The notes beneath the pieces were generated by a model. That model saw only the letters and a list, made by a program, of their open reading frames with translations, searched no databases and had not been told where the DNA came from. Positions 1 through 8,766 of a stretch of 64,000 bases of DNA are shown one piece after another. Numbering within the stretch: position 1 is the first letter of the stretch; each line of letters opens with the position of its first letter. Origin of the DNA: DP-19 sp036496285. GTDB lineage: Bacteria; Desulfobacterota; Binatia; UTPRO1. The position numbers and the translations under genes were made by a program. The stretch spans positions 1 to 64,000 of the forward strand of contig DASXLI010000031.1 in the NCBI GenBank assembly GCA_036496285.1, read 5' to 3'.

Positions 1-1
1 C

Positions 2-994
2 GAGGGCGGGCGCATGTGGACCATGCGCGACGGCAAGCCCTGGTACTTCCTCGAGGAGATGTACCCGGCCTACGGCAACCTCGTGCCGCGCGACATCGCG
101 AGCCGCGCCGTCTTCAAGGTCGTCTTCGAGATGGGCCTCGGGGTAGACGGCGAGAACGCCGTCTACCTCGACGTCACGCACAAGGATCCCGCGGAGCTGA
201 CGCGCAAGCTCGGCGGCGTGCTCGAGATCTACGAGAAGTTCATGGGCGCCGACCCGCGCGTCGTGCCGATGAAGGTCTTTCCGGCCATGCACTACTCGAT
301 GGGCGGCCTGTGGGTCGACTACGACCACATGACGAACCTGCCCGGGCTCTTCGCGGTGGGCGAGGTCGACTACCAGTACCACGGCGCCAACCGCCTCGGC
401 GCCAACTCGCTGCTCTCCTGCCTCTACGGCGGCATGGTGTGCGGGCCGAAGATGCTCGCGTACGCGAAGGGTCTGAAGCGCAGCGCCGCCGACGCCGCGA
501 GCGGCTTCGTCGAGCGCGAGCGCAAGCGCCAGGCAGACGGCTACGAGCGCGTCTACACGATGAACGGCGGCGAGAACGCCTACGCGATCTGGCGCGAGCT
601 CGGCGAGTGGATGACCCAGCACGTCACGGTCGAGCGCTACAACAAGAACCTGCAGCGCACCGACGACAAGATCCTCGAGCTGAAGGACCGCTGGGGCCGC
701 ATCGGCGTCAACGACCGCAATCGCTGGCTCAACCAGGAGGTCAGCTTCGTGCGGCAGCTCTGGAACATGCTGGAGCTCGGGCGCGTCATCACGCTCGGCG
801 CGCTGGCGCGCGACGAGAGCCGGGGCGCACACTACAAGCCGGATTTCCCGCAGCGCGACGACGCCAGGTTCCTGAAGACGACGAAGGCGCGCTGGACCTC
901 CGACGGGCCGGAGCTGTCCTACGAGGACGTGGACGTCTCGATGATCAAGCCGCGCGTACGCAAGTACGACACGGAGAAGACGGTGTCCGCCTGA
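2..994 (+). CDS. sdhA: Succinate dehydrogenase/fumarate reductase flavoprotein subunit (3' part, 5' end outside window)
   Basis: This is the C-terminal ~330 residues of the FAD-binding subunit that oxidises succinate (or reduces fumarate) at the cytoplasmic membrane. The frame is open from the first bases of the window, so the start lies upstream. The substrate and FAD region is recognisable: PAMHYSMGGLWVD, then FAVGEVD, then HGANRLGANSLLSCL, the signature before the FAD-adenine contact. The rest is the usual helical domain and C-terminal tail. The stop overlaps the sdhB ATG (TGATG), so the two are translationally coupled. No cytochrome b subunit follows sdhB, so it probably lies upstream as in the sdhCAB (B. 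subtilis-type) order; that part is inference. Confidence 0.93.
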   Translation, partial: EGGRMWTMRDGKPWYFLEEMYPAYGNLVPRDIASRAVFKVVFEMGLGVDGENAVYLDVTHKDPAELTRKLGGVLEIYEKFMGADPRVVPMKVFPAMHYSMGGLWVDYDHMTNLPGLFAVGEVDYQYHGANRLGANSLLSCLYGGMVCGPKMLAYAKGLKRSAADAASGFVERERKRQADGYERVYTMNGGENAYAIWRELGEWMTQHVTVERYNKNLQRTDDKILELKDRWGRIGVNDRNRWLNQEVSFVRQLWNMLELGRVITLGALARDESRGAHYKPDFPQRDDARFLKTTKARWTSDGPELSYEDVDVSMIKPRVRKYDTEKTVSA

Positions 995-1737
995 TGGATC
1001 CGATCCAGCTGCGCGTGAAGCGCCAGGACCGTCCCGGCAGCGAGCCCTACTGGGAGGAGTTCACGATCCCGTACCGGTCCGGGCACAACGTGCACTCGCT
1101 CCTCATGGAGGTGCACTTCCGGCCGGTACGCGCCGACGGCGCCCCGACGACCCCCGTCGTGTGGGACGCGAGCTGCCTCGAGGAGGTCTGCGGATCGTGC
1201 ACGATGTTCGTGAACGGCCAGATCCGCCAGGCGTGCTCGGCGCTGGTCGACAGCCTGGCGCGGCCGATCGTGCTCGAGCCGATGAAGAAGTTCCCGGTGG
1301 TACGCGATCTCGCCGTCGATCGCAGCCGGATGTTCGAGAATCTGAAGACGGTGAAGGCCTGGGTGCCGATCGACGGCACGTACGATCTCGGTCCCGGCCC
1401 GCGCATGAGCGAGGAGGAGCAGCAGTACGCGTACGCGCTCTCGCGCTGCATGACGTGCGGCTGCTGCCTCGAGGCGTGCCCGCAGGTGAGCGATCACTCG
1501 GAGTTCATCGGGCCGGCGGCGATCGGGCAGGCGGTGCTGAAGAATCTCCACCCGAGCGGCCCGCTCACCAAAGAGGAGCGCACCGCGGAGCTCATGGGCG
1601 TCGGCGGCATCGTCGATTGCGGCAATGCCCAGAACTGCGTCATCGTGTGCCCCAAGGAGGTGCCGCTCACGCGCGCGATCGGCGACATGGGGCGGCAGGC
1701 GACGAAGAAGTTCTTCCGCGACCTCTTCCGGCGCTAG
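994..1737 (+). CDS. sdhB: Succinate dehydrogenase/fumarate reductase iron-sulfur subunit
   Basis: A 247-residue electron-transfer subunit linking the flavoprotein to the membrane quinone site. Ligands of three clusters are visible: [2Fe-2S] with C61, C66, C69 and C81 (CLEEVCGSC...C), then the ferredoxin-like part with C152, C155, C158 and C162 (CMTCGCCLEACP), then C209, C215 and C219 (NCVIVCPKEVPL). Length is normal for the family. The ATG overlaps the sdhA stop by one base. The gap to sucC is only 10 bases, so the TCA-cycle enzymes probably form one transcript. Direction (succinate oxidation or fumarate reduction) cannot be read from the sequence; the neighbouring sucCD fits an oxidative TCA cycle. 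Confidence 0.95.
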   Translation: MDPIQLRVKRQDRPGSEPYWEEFTIPYRSGHNVHSLLMEVHFRPVRADGAPTTPVVWDASCLEEVCGSCTMFVNGQIRQACSALVDSLARPIVLEPMKKFPVVRDLAVDRSRMFENLKTVKAWVPIDGTYDLGPGPRMSEEEQQYAYALSRCMTCGCCLEACPQVSDHSEFIGPAAIGQAVLKNLHPSGPLTKEERTAELMGVGGIVDCGNAQNCVIVCPKEVPLTRAIGDMGRQATKKFFRDLFRR

Positions 1738-1747
1738 TGAGGCGAGC

Positions 1748-2917
1748 ATGAACATCCACGAGTACCAGGCCAAGGAGATCCTGCGGAGCTACGGCGTACC
1801 GCTCCTCGACGGCGGCGTCGCGCGCACGCCCGAGGAGGCGGAGGCCGTCGCGCGCCGGCTCGGCGGCACCGTCGTCGTGAAGGCGCAGATCCACGCCGGC
1901 GGCCGCGGCAAGGGCGGCGGCGTCAAGGTGGTGAAGTCGCCGGAGGAGGCGCGCGAGTTCGCGCGGAAGCTCCTCGGCAACCCGCTGGTGACCCACCAGA
2001 CCGGCCCCGAGGGCCGCATCGTGCGCCAGGTGCTGGTCGAGCAGGGCTGCGACATCGCGCGCGAGCTGTACCTCGGCGTCGTCGTCGACCGCGGCAGCGG
2101 GCGGGTGGCGGTGATCGCGTCGCAGGAGGGCGGGGTCGAGATCGAGGAGGTGGCGGCGCGCAATCCCGACGCCATCCACCGCGAGCTGCTCGATCCGCTC
2201 GTCGGCCTCGCACCCTACCAGGGCCGCCGGCTGGCGTTCCGGCTCGGCCTGCCGAAGGAGCTCACCAACAAGGCGGTCGCGTTCTTCACGAGCCTCGTCC
2301 GTGCGTTCCACGAGCGCGACGCCTCGATGCTCGAGATCAACCCGCTCGTCGTCACCAAGGGCGGCGAGCTCATCGCGCTCGATGCCAAGATGGGCGCCGA
2401 CGACAACGCGCTCTTCCGCCAGCCGGCCGTGCGCGCCTACCGCGACGAGCACGAGGAGGACCCGCGCGAGACCGAGGCGGCGAAGTTCGACCTCAGCTAC
2501 ATCGCGCTCTCCGGCAACATCGGCTGCATGGTGAACGGCGCCGGCCTCGCCATGGCGACGATGGACATCGTGAAGTACGCGGGCGGCGAGCCGGCGAACT
2601 TCCTCGACGTCGGCGGCGGCGCCAACGCCGAGAAGGTGCGTGAGGCGTTCCGCATCCTGCTCTCCGACAAGAGCGTGCGCGCGATCTTCGTCAACGTGTT
2701 CGGCGGCATCCTGCGCTGCGACGTGTTCGCCGAGGGCGTCGTCGCGGCGGCGCGCGAGGTCGGCTTGAAGATCCCGCTCGTCGTCCGCATGGAAGGCACC
2801 AACGTCGACCGCGGCAAGCAGATCCTCGCCGAGTCCAGGCTGGCGATCGAGAGCGCCGCCGACATGGCCGAGGGCGCCCGCCTCGCCGTCGCCGCCGCCA
2901 AGCGTGGTGCGGCATGA
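1748..2917 (+). CDS. sucC: Succinyl-CoA synthetase (ADP-forming), beta subunit
   Basis: Beta subunit of succinate-CoA ligase, 389 residues, which makes ATP or GTP from succinyl-CoA in the TCA cycle. The ATG is chosen because MNIHEYQAKEILRSYGVP is the canonical N-terminus and a GAGG-type ribosome site sits just upstream; the frame is open further upstream but that part overlaps sdhB. The ATP-grasp domain has the Gly-rich loop GGRGKGGGVK near residue 50, and the C-terminal ligase domain ends with FVNVFGGILRCD and the VRMEGTN stretch. The stop overlaps the sucD start (ATGA). Confidence 0.96.
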   Translation: MNIHEYQAKEILRSYGVPLLDGGVARTPEEAEAVARRLGGTVVVKAQIHAGGRGKGGGVKVVKSPEEAREFARKLLGNPLVTHQTGPEGRIVRQVLVEQGCDIARELYLGVVVDRGSGRVAVIASQEGGVEIEEVAARNPDAIHRELLDPLVGLAPYQGRRLAFRLGLPKELTNKAVAFFTSLVRAFHERDASMLEINPLVVTKGGELIALDAKMGADDNALFRQPAVRAYRDEHEEDPRETEAAKFDLSYIALSGNIGCMVNGAGLAMATMDIVKYAGGEPANFLDVGGGANAEKVREAFRILLSDKSVRAIFVNVFGGILRCDVFAEGVVAAAREVGLKIPLVVRMEGTNVDRGKQILAESRLAIESAADMAEGARLAVAAAKRGAA

Positions 2918-3786
2918 GCATTCTCATCGATCGCGACACGCGCGTCATCGTCCAGGGCGTCACGGGTGCAACCGGGCAGTTCCACGCCAAGGCGTGCCGT
3001 GAGTACGGTACACAGATGGTCGGCGGGGTGACGCCGGGGAAGGGCGGCACCGACCTCGACGGCATCCCCATCTTCGACACCGTCGAGCAGGCGGTGCGCG
3101 AGACCGGTGCGACCGCGACCTGCATCTTCGTGCCGCCGCCGTTCGCGGCCGACGCGATCATGGAGGCGGCCGACGCGAAGCTGCCGCTCGCGATCTGCAT
3201 CACCGAGGGCGTGCCGACGCTCGACATGGTGCGCGCCGCGCGCTTCCTCGAGGGCAAGAGCACGCGCCTCGTCGGCCCGAACTGCCCGGGCGTGATCACG
3301 CCGGGCGAGTGCAAGATCGGCATCATGCCGGGCTACATCCACAAGCCGGGGTCGATCGGCGTCGTGTCGCGCAGCGGCACGCTCACCTACGAGGCCGTGC
3401 ACCAGCTCACCCAGCTCGGCATCGGCCAGTCGACGTGCGTCGGCATCGGCGGCGATCCGATCATCGGCACCGGCTTCATCGACGTGCTGCGCCTCTACCA
3501 GGCCGACCCGAAGACCGAGGGGGTCATCCTCATCGGCGAGATCGGCGGTACCGCCGAGGAGGACGCGGCGGCGTTCATCAAGGCGCACGTCACGAAGCCG
3601 GTGACCGCGTTCATCGCCGGGCAGACGGCGCCGAAGGGCAAGCGCATGGGCCACGCCGGAGCGATCATCGCCGGCGGCCGCGGCACGGCGGCGGACAAGA
3701 TCCGCGCCTTCGAGGCGGCGGGAGTGCGGGTCGCCAAGAGTCCCGCCGATCTCGGCAAGACGATGGCGGCCGCACTCGGACGTTGA
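2914..3786 (+). CDS. sucD: Succinyl-CoA synthetase, alpha subunit
   Basis: Alpha subunit (290 residues) of succinate-CoA ligase. It binds CoA in an N-terminal Rossmann domain (QGVTGATGQFHAKAC near residues 13-28) and carries the phosphohistidine in the C-terminal half: H247 in GKRMGHAGAI, close to the E. coli H246 position. The ATG overlaps the sucC stop by four bases, so the two subunits are made in equal amounts. Nineteen bases separate it from ndk, which could use the succinyl-CoA synthetase product; a physical or metabolic link of Ndk with this enzyme is known in some bacteria, and here it rests on gene order only. Confidence 0.96.
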   Translation: MSILIDRDTRVIVQGVTGATGQFHAKACREYGTQMVGGVTPGKGGTDLDGIPIFDTVEQAVRETGATATCIFVPPPFAADAIMEAADAKLPLAICITEGVPTLDMVRAARFLEGKSTRLVGPNCPGVITPGECKIGIMPGYIHKPGSIGVVSRSGTLTYEAVHQLTQLGIGQSTCVGIGGDPIIGTGFIDVLRLYQADPKTEGVILIGEIGGTAEEDAAAFIKAHVTKPVTAFIAGQTAPKGKRMGHAGAIIAGGRGTAADKIRAFEAAGVRVAKSPADLGKTMAAALGR

Positions 3787-3805
3787 GTCCGGAAGGAGCA
3801 GCATC

Positions 3806-4231
3806 ATGACGGAACACACCCTCGCGATCGTGAAGCCAGACGCCGTGAAGCGGAACCTCATCGGCGAGGTCATCCGCCGCATCGAGAAGGAAGGCCTGAA
3901 GGTCGCGGCGGCCCGCCTCCTGCACATGACGAAGGCGGAGGCCGAAGGCTTCTACGCCGTGCACCGTGAGCGGCCGTTCTTCGCGAGCCTGACCGAGTTC
4001 ATGTCGTCGGGGCCGGCGATGGTGCTGGTGCTGGAGGGTGACGGCGCGATCGCCCGCTGGCGCACACTCATGGGCGCGACCGATCCGGCCAAGGCTGACG
4101 CCGGCACCATCCGCAAGGACCTCGGCACCAACGTCGAGTACAACGCGACGCACGGCTCGGACGCCCCCGAGACCGCGCGCACCGAGATCGCCTACTTCTT
4201 TTCCGCCCTCGACGTCGTCCGTCGAGAGTGA
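3806..4231 (+). CDS. ndk: Nucleoside diphosphate kinase
   Basis: Small cytosolic kinase (141 residues) that transfers the gamma phosphate between nucleoside triphosphates and diphosphates through a phosphohistidine. The family start TLAIVKPDAVKRN is at residues 4-16, and the active-site motif NATHGSDAPE has its histidine at H116. Length is typical of bacterial Ndk. A good ribosome site (GGAAGGAG) lies 8-10 bases before the ATG. It follows sucD closely and its stop overlaps the next gene's GTG, so it closes the TCA block and may read through into the glycosylation genes. Confidence 0.96.
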   Translation: MTEHTLAIVKPDAVKRNLIGEVIRRIEKEGLKVAAARLLHMTKAEAEGFYAVHRERPFFASLTEFMSSGPAMVLVLEGDGAIARWRTLMGATDPAKADAGTIRKDLGTNVEYNATHGSDAPETARTEIAYFFSALDVVRRE

Positions 4232-5502
4232 GCCCGGTCAGGCGGTCGCGACCCTGGAATCCGGGGCGCCCGCCCGCGCCCCACGGCCGGAGCGACGCGC
4301 TCTGGTTCTTCCTCGCAGCGCTCGTCGTCTACACCCTGACGTCGCCGGGCCCGACGGCGTACGACCAGTACGCCCGTTTCGCCGACGCCATGCTGCACGG
4401 CAGCCTGTCGCTGCCGGAGCGCCCGCCGCATCTCGAGATGGCGGAGTACCAGGGGCGCGCGTACTTCACCAATCCACCGACCCCGGCGATCCTCCTCCTG
4501 CCGATCGTCTGGATCTGCGAGCATCAGCCGATCCAGCTCTTCCTGGCGCGCTGGGGCGCGCCGCTCGGCGTGATGCAGACGATGCTCTCGGTCCTGGCGG
4601 GGGCGCTCAGCGTCGCGTTCGCCCGCATCGCGCTCGGGCGCGTGCCGCTCTCGCGCCGCGCCGCCAATTGGGGTGCCGCACTCTTCGGCTTCGGCGGCAT
4701 CTATTGGTACCACGCGACGATCGGCTCGGTCTGGTACATCGCGCAGACCGTCCACGCGACCTTCCTCTGGCTCTTCGTCTGCGAGTGGCTCGGGGCCGCG
4801 CGTGCCTCGCTCCTCGGCCTCTGGTTCGCGGCGGCGTTCTGGTGCCGCATGGAGACGATCGTCGTCGCGCCCTTCGCGCTGATCGCCCGGCCCGACCGCT
4901 GGCTCCTGCCGCTCGCCGACGAGCTCGTGCCGCGCGTTCGCTGGCGCTGGCTCTTCGCCTACGCCGCGCCGATCGTCGCGGTCCTCGCGCTCAACTCGCT
5001 CTACAACTACGTGCGCTTCGGGGTGATCACCAACTGGGCGTACGAGATGCTGATCGAGAAGCCCGAGGTACGGGGAATGTTCCCGCACGGGCTCATGTCG
5101 TGGCAATACTGGCCGGGGCACGTGCACGTGCTCTTCCGCGCCAAGCCGATCTTTCAGCACCAGTTCCCGTGGATGGTGCCCTCGGTGGGTGGCCTCGCCA
5201 TCTGGGCGACGACCCCGGCTTTCATCTACGCGCTGCGCGCGCCGCTCGACCGGCTGACGGCGGCCTGCTGGCTCGGCGTCGCCTTCTTCCTGTCGCAGCT
5301 CCTGCAGTTCGGCGGTACCGGCATGACGCAGCTCGGCTACCGCTTCGCGATGGACTTCTACCCGCTGCTCACGGTGCTCACGATGCGCGGGATGGATCGG
5401 CCGCTGCGCTGGTGGCACACGACCCTCATTGCCGCCTGCCTCCTGCTGAACGCCTGGTGGGTGTGGGTCCTCAACATCCTGCACATCGAGAAGCTCTACT
5501 GA
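4228..5502 (+). CDS. Polytopic membrane protein, GT-C-type glycosyltransferase-like
   Basis: A 424-residue integral membrane protein with about ten hydrophobic segments. The first (FFLAALVVYTL, about residues 29-39) is followed by a loop with SPGPTAYDQYARFADAML, which resembles the acidic first periplasmic loop of GT-C enzymes that use polyprenyl-phosphate sugars. The loop AEYQGRAYFTNPPTPAILLLP and a late YRFAMDFYPLL segment also occur in such proteins of unknown substrate. A GTG start overlaps the ndk stop (GTGA). A methyltransferase and a GT9 glycosyltransferase follow, so a role in surface-glycan assembly is inferred. No exact family is assigned, and it could instead be a plain membrane protein of unknown function. 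Confidence 0.6.
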   Translation: MSPVRRSRPWNPGRPPAPHGRSDALWFFLAALVVYTLTSPGPTAYDQYARFADAMLHGSLSLPERPPHLEMAEYQGRAYFTNPPTPAILLLPIVWICEHQPIQLFLARWGAPLGVMQTMLSVLAGALSVAFARIALGRVPLSRRAANWGAALFGFGGIYWYHATIGSVWYIAQTVHATFLWLFVCEWLGAARASLLGLWFAAAFWCRMETIVVAPFALIARPDRWLLPLADELVPRVRWRWLFAYAAPIVAVLALNSLYNYVRFGVITNWAYEMLIEKPEVRGMFPHGLMSWQYWPGHVHVLFRAKPIFQHQFPWMVPSVGGLAIWATTPAFIYALRAPLDRLTAACWLGVAFFLSQLLQFGGTGMTQLGYRFAMDFYPLLTVLTMRGMDRPLRWWHTTLIAACLLLNAWWVWVLNILHIEKLY

Positions 5503-5546
5503 ATCGCCCGCTTGACGTGCATGCCGGGGTCTGTTTGCCTGATCGG

Positions 5547-6422
5547 ATGACCACGGCGGCCGGCGAGACGGGCCGGGAGCACGTCGCCTGCGCGGTGTGC
5601 GCCGGCACGGATACGGAGGGCCTGTTCGAGAAGGACGGCTTCCCGATCGTGCGCTGCCGCGGCTGCGGCCTGGTCTATGTGAACCCGCGTCTCACCCCGG
5701 CGGCCCTGGCGGCGCTCTACGAGGGCCAGGAGATCTCGCCGACAGGCTACTACGTCCGCACCGAGCGTACCGACGAGCTCTCGTTCAATCAGCGGCTCGA
5801 GCTGATCGAGCGCTTCCGGGCGCCGGGCACGCTGCTCGATCTCGGCTGCGGGCCGGGCACCTTCTCGGCGGTGGCACAGCACCGCGGCTGGCGCCCGCTC
5901 GGACTCGACATCAATCCCCAGTCGGTCGCGCGTTGCGCGGAGCGCGGCGTCGAGGCGGTCTGCGACGTGTTTCCGAGCCCCGCGCTCGCCGGACGGCGCT
6001 TCGACGTGATCGTGATGAACGACTTCCTCGAGCACATGCCGAGCCCGGCGGCCGCGCTCGAGGCGGCGCGCGGCATGCTCGCACCCGACGGCATCCTCTT
6101 CGTCACGACGCCGGACGTCGGCTCGCTCATGGCGCGCCTCACGCGCGCCCGCTGGCTGCACCTCAAGCCGAACGAGCACCTCGTCTACTTCGACCGCCGC
6201 ACGATCGATCTGCTGCTCACCCGCACCGGCTTCCGCGTCAAGTACCTGCGTGCGATCGGCCGGGTCCGCAATCTCGCCGTCGCGCTCGAGAAGGTGCGCG
6301 CGTACGGGGAGATCGCCAGCACGCTCGGCCGCCTGCTCGTGCCCACCGCCCTCGCCGAGCGCATCAACTTCCCTCTGAACCCGGGTGACGAGATGGTCGT
6401 GATCGCCGGCGTCGCGTCCTGA
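5547..6422 (+). CDS. Zinc-ribbon class I SAM-dependent methyltransferase
   Basis: A 291-residue soluble protein. It begins with a Cys4 zinc-ribbon-like element (CAVC near residue 14 and CRGC near 36, followed by GLVYVNPR), a common lead-in of sugar- and small-molecule methyltransferases. The SAM-binding motif I is LLDLGCGPGTF at about 93-103, then GLDINPQSV, and motif IV-like DVIVMNDFLEHM. The ATG was chosen because it lies just before the zinc ribbon; the reading frame extends upstream but there overlaps the membrane-protein gene. It sits between a GT-C-like protein and a GT9 enzyme, so methylation of a glycan or lipid-linked sugar is plausible. The substrate is unknown. Confidence 0.75.
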   Translation: MTTAAGETGREHVACAVCAGTDTEGLFEKDGFPIVRCRGCGLVYVNPRLTPAALAALYEGQEISPTGYYVRTERTDELSFNQRLELIERFRAPGTLLDLGCGPGTFSAVAQHRGWRPLGLDINPQSVARCAERGVEAVCDVFPSPALAGRRFDVIVMNDFLEHMPSPAAALEAARGMLAPDGILFVTTPDVGSLMARLTRARWLHLKPNEHLVYFDRRTIDLLLTRTGFRVKYLRAIGRVRNLAVALEKVRAYGEIASTLGRLLVPTALAERINFPLNPGDEMVVIAGVAS

Positions 6423-6432
6423 GGCTGCGCCG

Positions 6433-7713
6433 ATGAGGCTCTCGATCATGCGGCGCATCGACTACTTCGTCGGTGTGCCCGCGACCTTCGTGCTGACGTT
6501 GCTCGTGCGGCTGGCGAACCTCTTCCGCGCGCCACGGCCCGCCGGCACGCCGCGCCGCGTCCTCTTCATCGAGCTGTCGGAGATGGGCAGCACGATCGTC
6601 GCCTCGACTGCGATCCGACGCGTGCAGGCACGCTACCCGGACTCGCCGCACGCCTTCGCGATCTTCCGCAAGAACGCCGCGAGCCTCCGCCTCCTGAGCC
6701 TCTTCGACGAGCGCCACATCTTCACGATCCGCGACGACTCGCTCCTGCACATGGCGAGCGACATCCTCGCGTTCCTGCGCTTCTGCCGCGCGGAGCGCAT
6801 CGACACCGTGATCGACCTCGAGCTGTTCTCGCGCGTCTCGTCGATCCTCAGCCTGCTGGCCGGCGCGACGACGCGGGTCGGCTTCCACAACTACGATGGG
6901 GAGGGGCTCTACCGCGGCGAGCACCTGACGCACCGGGTGCACTACAACCCGTATCAGCACATGTCGCAGAACTTCGTGGCGCTGATCGAGGCGCTGGAGT
7001 GCGACCCGGAGGCGATTCCGCTGCCGAAGCGGGTCATCCCGGCGCAGCCGCCGCCCTTGCTCGTCCCGGCGGACGCCGAGGCGTTCGCCTACGTCAAGAA
7101 GGAGCTCGAGGCCTGCTACCCGCTCACACGAGCGCATCGGCTGGTGGTGGTGAACCACGACGCCGGGAGCCTGCTGCCGATCCGTACCTGGCCGGCGGAG
7201 CGCTTCGCGGAGCTGGCGCGCCGCCTGCTCGCCGACGATCCGACGGTCGTGGTCGTCCTGATGGGCATCGCCGAGGGCGCCGAGTCGGCGCGCGCCATCG
7301 CGGCGCGGGTCGACGATCCACGCTGCATCAACTTCGTCGGCCGGACGCGCACCCTGACCGACGTGCTGCAGCTCTTCCATCAGGCCACGCTGCTCATCAC
7401 CAACGACAGCGGCCCGGCGCATTTCGCCAGCCTGACCCCGATCAAGAGCATCACGCTCTTCGGGCCGGAGACGCCCGTGCTGTACGGTCCGCTCGGGCCG
7501 AACGCCGTGAACCTCTTCGCCAACCTCGCCTGCAGCCCGTGCCTCTCGGCGCTGAACCACCGCAGCAGCCCGTGCACCGACAACCAGTGCCTGAAGGCGA
7601 TCGAGGTCGAGGAGGTGCTGGCGCACGCGCGGCGGCTGCTGAACGGCGGCAGCGCGGCGAGCCCCGGCGTCGCACGGGCGGCCGACGTGGACGCGTTGCC
7701 GGGCCGCGACTAG
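6433..7713 (+). CDS. Glycosyltransferase family 9 (heptosyltransferase-like) protein
   Basis: A 426-residue GT9-family protein. An N-terminal hydrophobic segment (VPATFVLTLLVRLANLF, about 15-31) suggests membrane attachment, followed by the Rossmann-like start RRVLFIELSEMGSTIVAS. The C-terminal donor half has FVGRTRTLTDVLQLFHQATLLITNDSGPAHFA, the conserved TNDSGP.H motif of ADP-heptose:LPS heptosyltransferases, and GPETPVLYGPLG. The GEMGS-type loop is SEMGS here, and the Cys-rich tail (ACSPCL...SPCTDNQC) matches the family. It is not beside the waaF of the LPS locus, so it may act on another glycan; the acceptor is unknown. Confidence 0.8.
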   Translation: MRLSIMRRIDYFVGVPATFVLTLLVRLANLFRAPRPAGTPRRVLFIELSEMGSTIVASTAIRRVQARYPDSPHAFAIFRKNAASLRLLSLFDERHIFTIRDDSLLHMASDILAFLRFCRAERIDTVIDLELFSRVSSILSLLAGATTRVGFHNYDGEGLYRGEHLTHRVHYNPYQHMSQNFVALIEALECDPEAIPLPKRVIPAQPPPLLVPADAEAFAYVKKELEACYPLTRAHRLVVVNHDAGSLLPIRTWPAERFAELARRLLADDPTVVVVLMGIAEGAESARAIAARVDDPRCINFVGRTRTLTDVLQLFHQATLLITNDSGPAHFASLTPIKSITLFGPETPVLYGPLGPNAVNLFANLACSPCLSALNHRSSPCTDNQCLKAIEVEEVLAHARRLLNGGSAASPGVARAADVDALPGRD

Positions 7714-7722
7714 ACTGTCCCG

Positions 7723-8766
7723 ATGGCGCGGCGGAACGTTCTCGACCTGTCGCTCGCCGAGCTCGAGGAGTGGTGTGGCGAGCACGACCTGCCGCGCTAC
7801 CGCGCGGCGCAGGTAGCGAGCTGGCTCTACCGTCACGACGTCCGCGACTTCGACGCCATGACCAACCTCGCGCCGGCAGTGCGCCGCGAGCTCGCCACCG
7901 GGTTCGCGATCGGCGCCCTCGAGCAGGTGCGGGTCGAGCGCTCGCAGGACGGCACGCGGAAGCTCCTCTTCCGGCTTGCCGATGGCGCCACCATCGAGAG
8001 CGTGCTCATCCCCGACGGCGAGCGCCTCACGCTGTGCGTCTCGACGCAGGTCGGGTGCGCCATGGGATGCGCGTTCTGCGCCACGGCGACGCTCGGCTTC
8101 CGTCGGCACCTGAGCCGCGGCGAGATCGTCGAGCAGCTGCTGCGCGCCCGCGCCGAGGCCGTCGGAGAGCGGGTGACGAACCTCGTCTTCATGGGGATGG
8201 GCGAGCCGCTCCACAACTACGAGGGCACCGTCGGCGCGATCGACACGCTCACCGCCTCGTGGGGCGTCGACTTCTCGTCGCGCCGGATCACCGTCTCGAC
8301 CGTCGGCCTCGTCCCCGAGATGCGCCGCCTGCTCGAGGACACCCAGGTGCACATCGCAGTGTCCCTCACCGCCGTCGGCGAGGCGACGCGGCGCGAGCTG
8401 ATGCCGGTCACCAAGAAGTACCCGGTCGCCGAGCTGCTCGCCGCGTGCCGCGCGCTGCCCCTGCCGCGGCGCAAGCGCATCACCTTCGAGTACGTCATGC
8501 TGGCGGACGTGAACGACCGCCCCGAGGACGCGCGCGCGCTGACGCGCGCCCTCGCCGGCATCCGCTGCAAGGTGAACCTCATCCCATTCAACCCGTTTCC
8601 CGGCTCCGCCTTCGCGCGCAGCGACGACGCCGTGGTCACGCGCTTCCAGACCACCCTCCGTGCCTCCGGCGTCCACGCCACGATCCGTGACAGCCGCGGC
8701 CCCGACATCGCCGCCGCCTGCGGCCAACTGGTCGCCCAGGAGCGCCAGCACGTCGCGGCGTCGTGA
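7723..8766 (+). CDS. rlmN: 23S rRNA (adenine2503-C2)-methyltransferase RlmN
   Basis: Radical-SAM enzyme of 347 residues that methylates A2503 of 23S rRNA and A37 of some tRNAs. The [4Fe-4S] ligands are C112, C116 and C119 (CAMGCAFC), inside the STQVGCAMGCAFCATATLGF signature. The SAM contact GMGEPLHNY and the C-terminal cysteine of DIAAACGQL (C340), equivalent to the methyl-carrying or resolving cysteine pair, are present. N-terminal helical domain and length are normal. The start ATG lies 9 bases after the preceding stop. It is a housekeeping gene and marks the left border of the accessory island that follows. Confidence 0.95.
   Translation: MARRNVLDLSLAELEEWCGEHDLPRYRAAQVASWLYRHDVRDFDAMTNLAPAVRRELATGFAIGALEQVRVERSQDGTRKLLFRLADGATIESVLIPDGERLTLCVSTQVGCAMGCAFCATATLGFRRHLSRGEIVEQLLRARAEAVGERVTNLVFMGMGEPLHNYEGTVGAIDTLTASWGVDFSSRRITVSTVGLVPEMRRLLEDTQVHIAVSLTAVGEATRRELMPVTKKYPVAELLAACRALPLPRRKRITFEYVMLADVNDRPEDARALTRALAGIRCKVNLIPFNPFPGSAFARSDDAVVTRFQTTLRASGVHATIRDSRGPDIAAACGQLVAQERQHVAAS

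Noticed and set aside
4038..5546. Upstream extension of the methyltransferase frame across the membrane-protein gene
   Set aside because: The extension is Arg/Pro-rich shadow sequence; the zinc ribbon starts right after the ATG at 5547.
6364..8751. A ~795-codon minus-strand frame over the GT9 and rlmN genes
   Set aside because: The plus-strand proteins have clear family motifs; the antisense frame has none.
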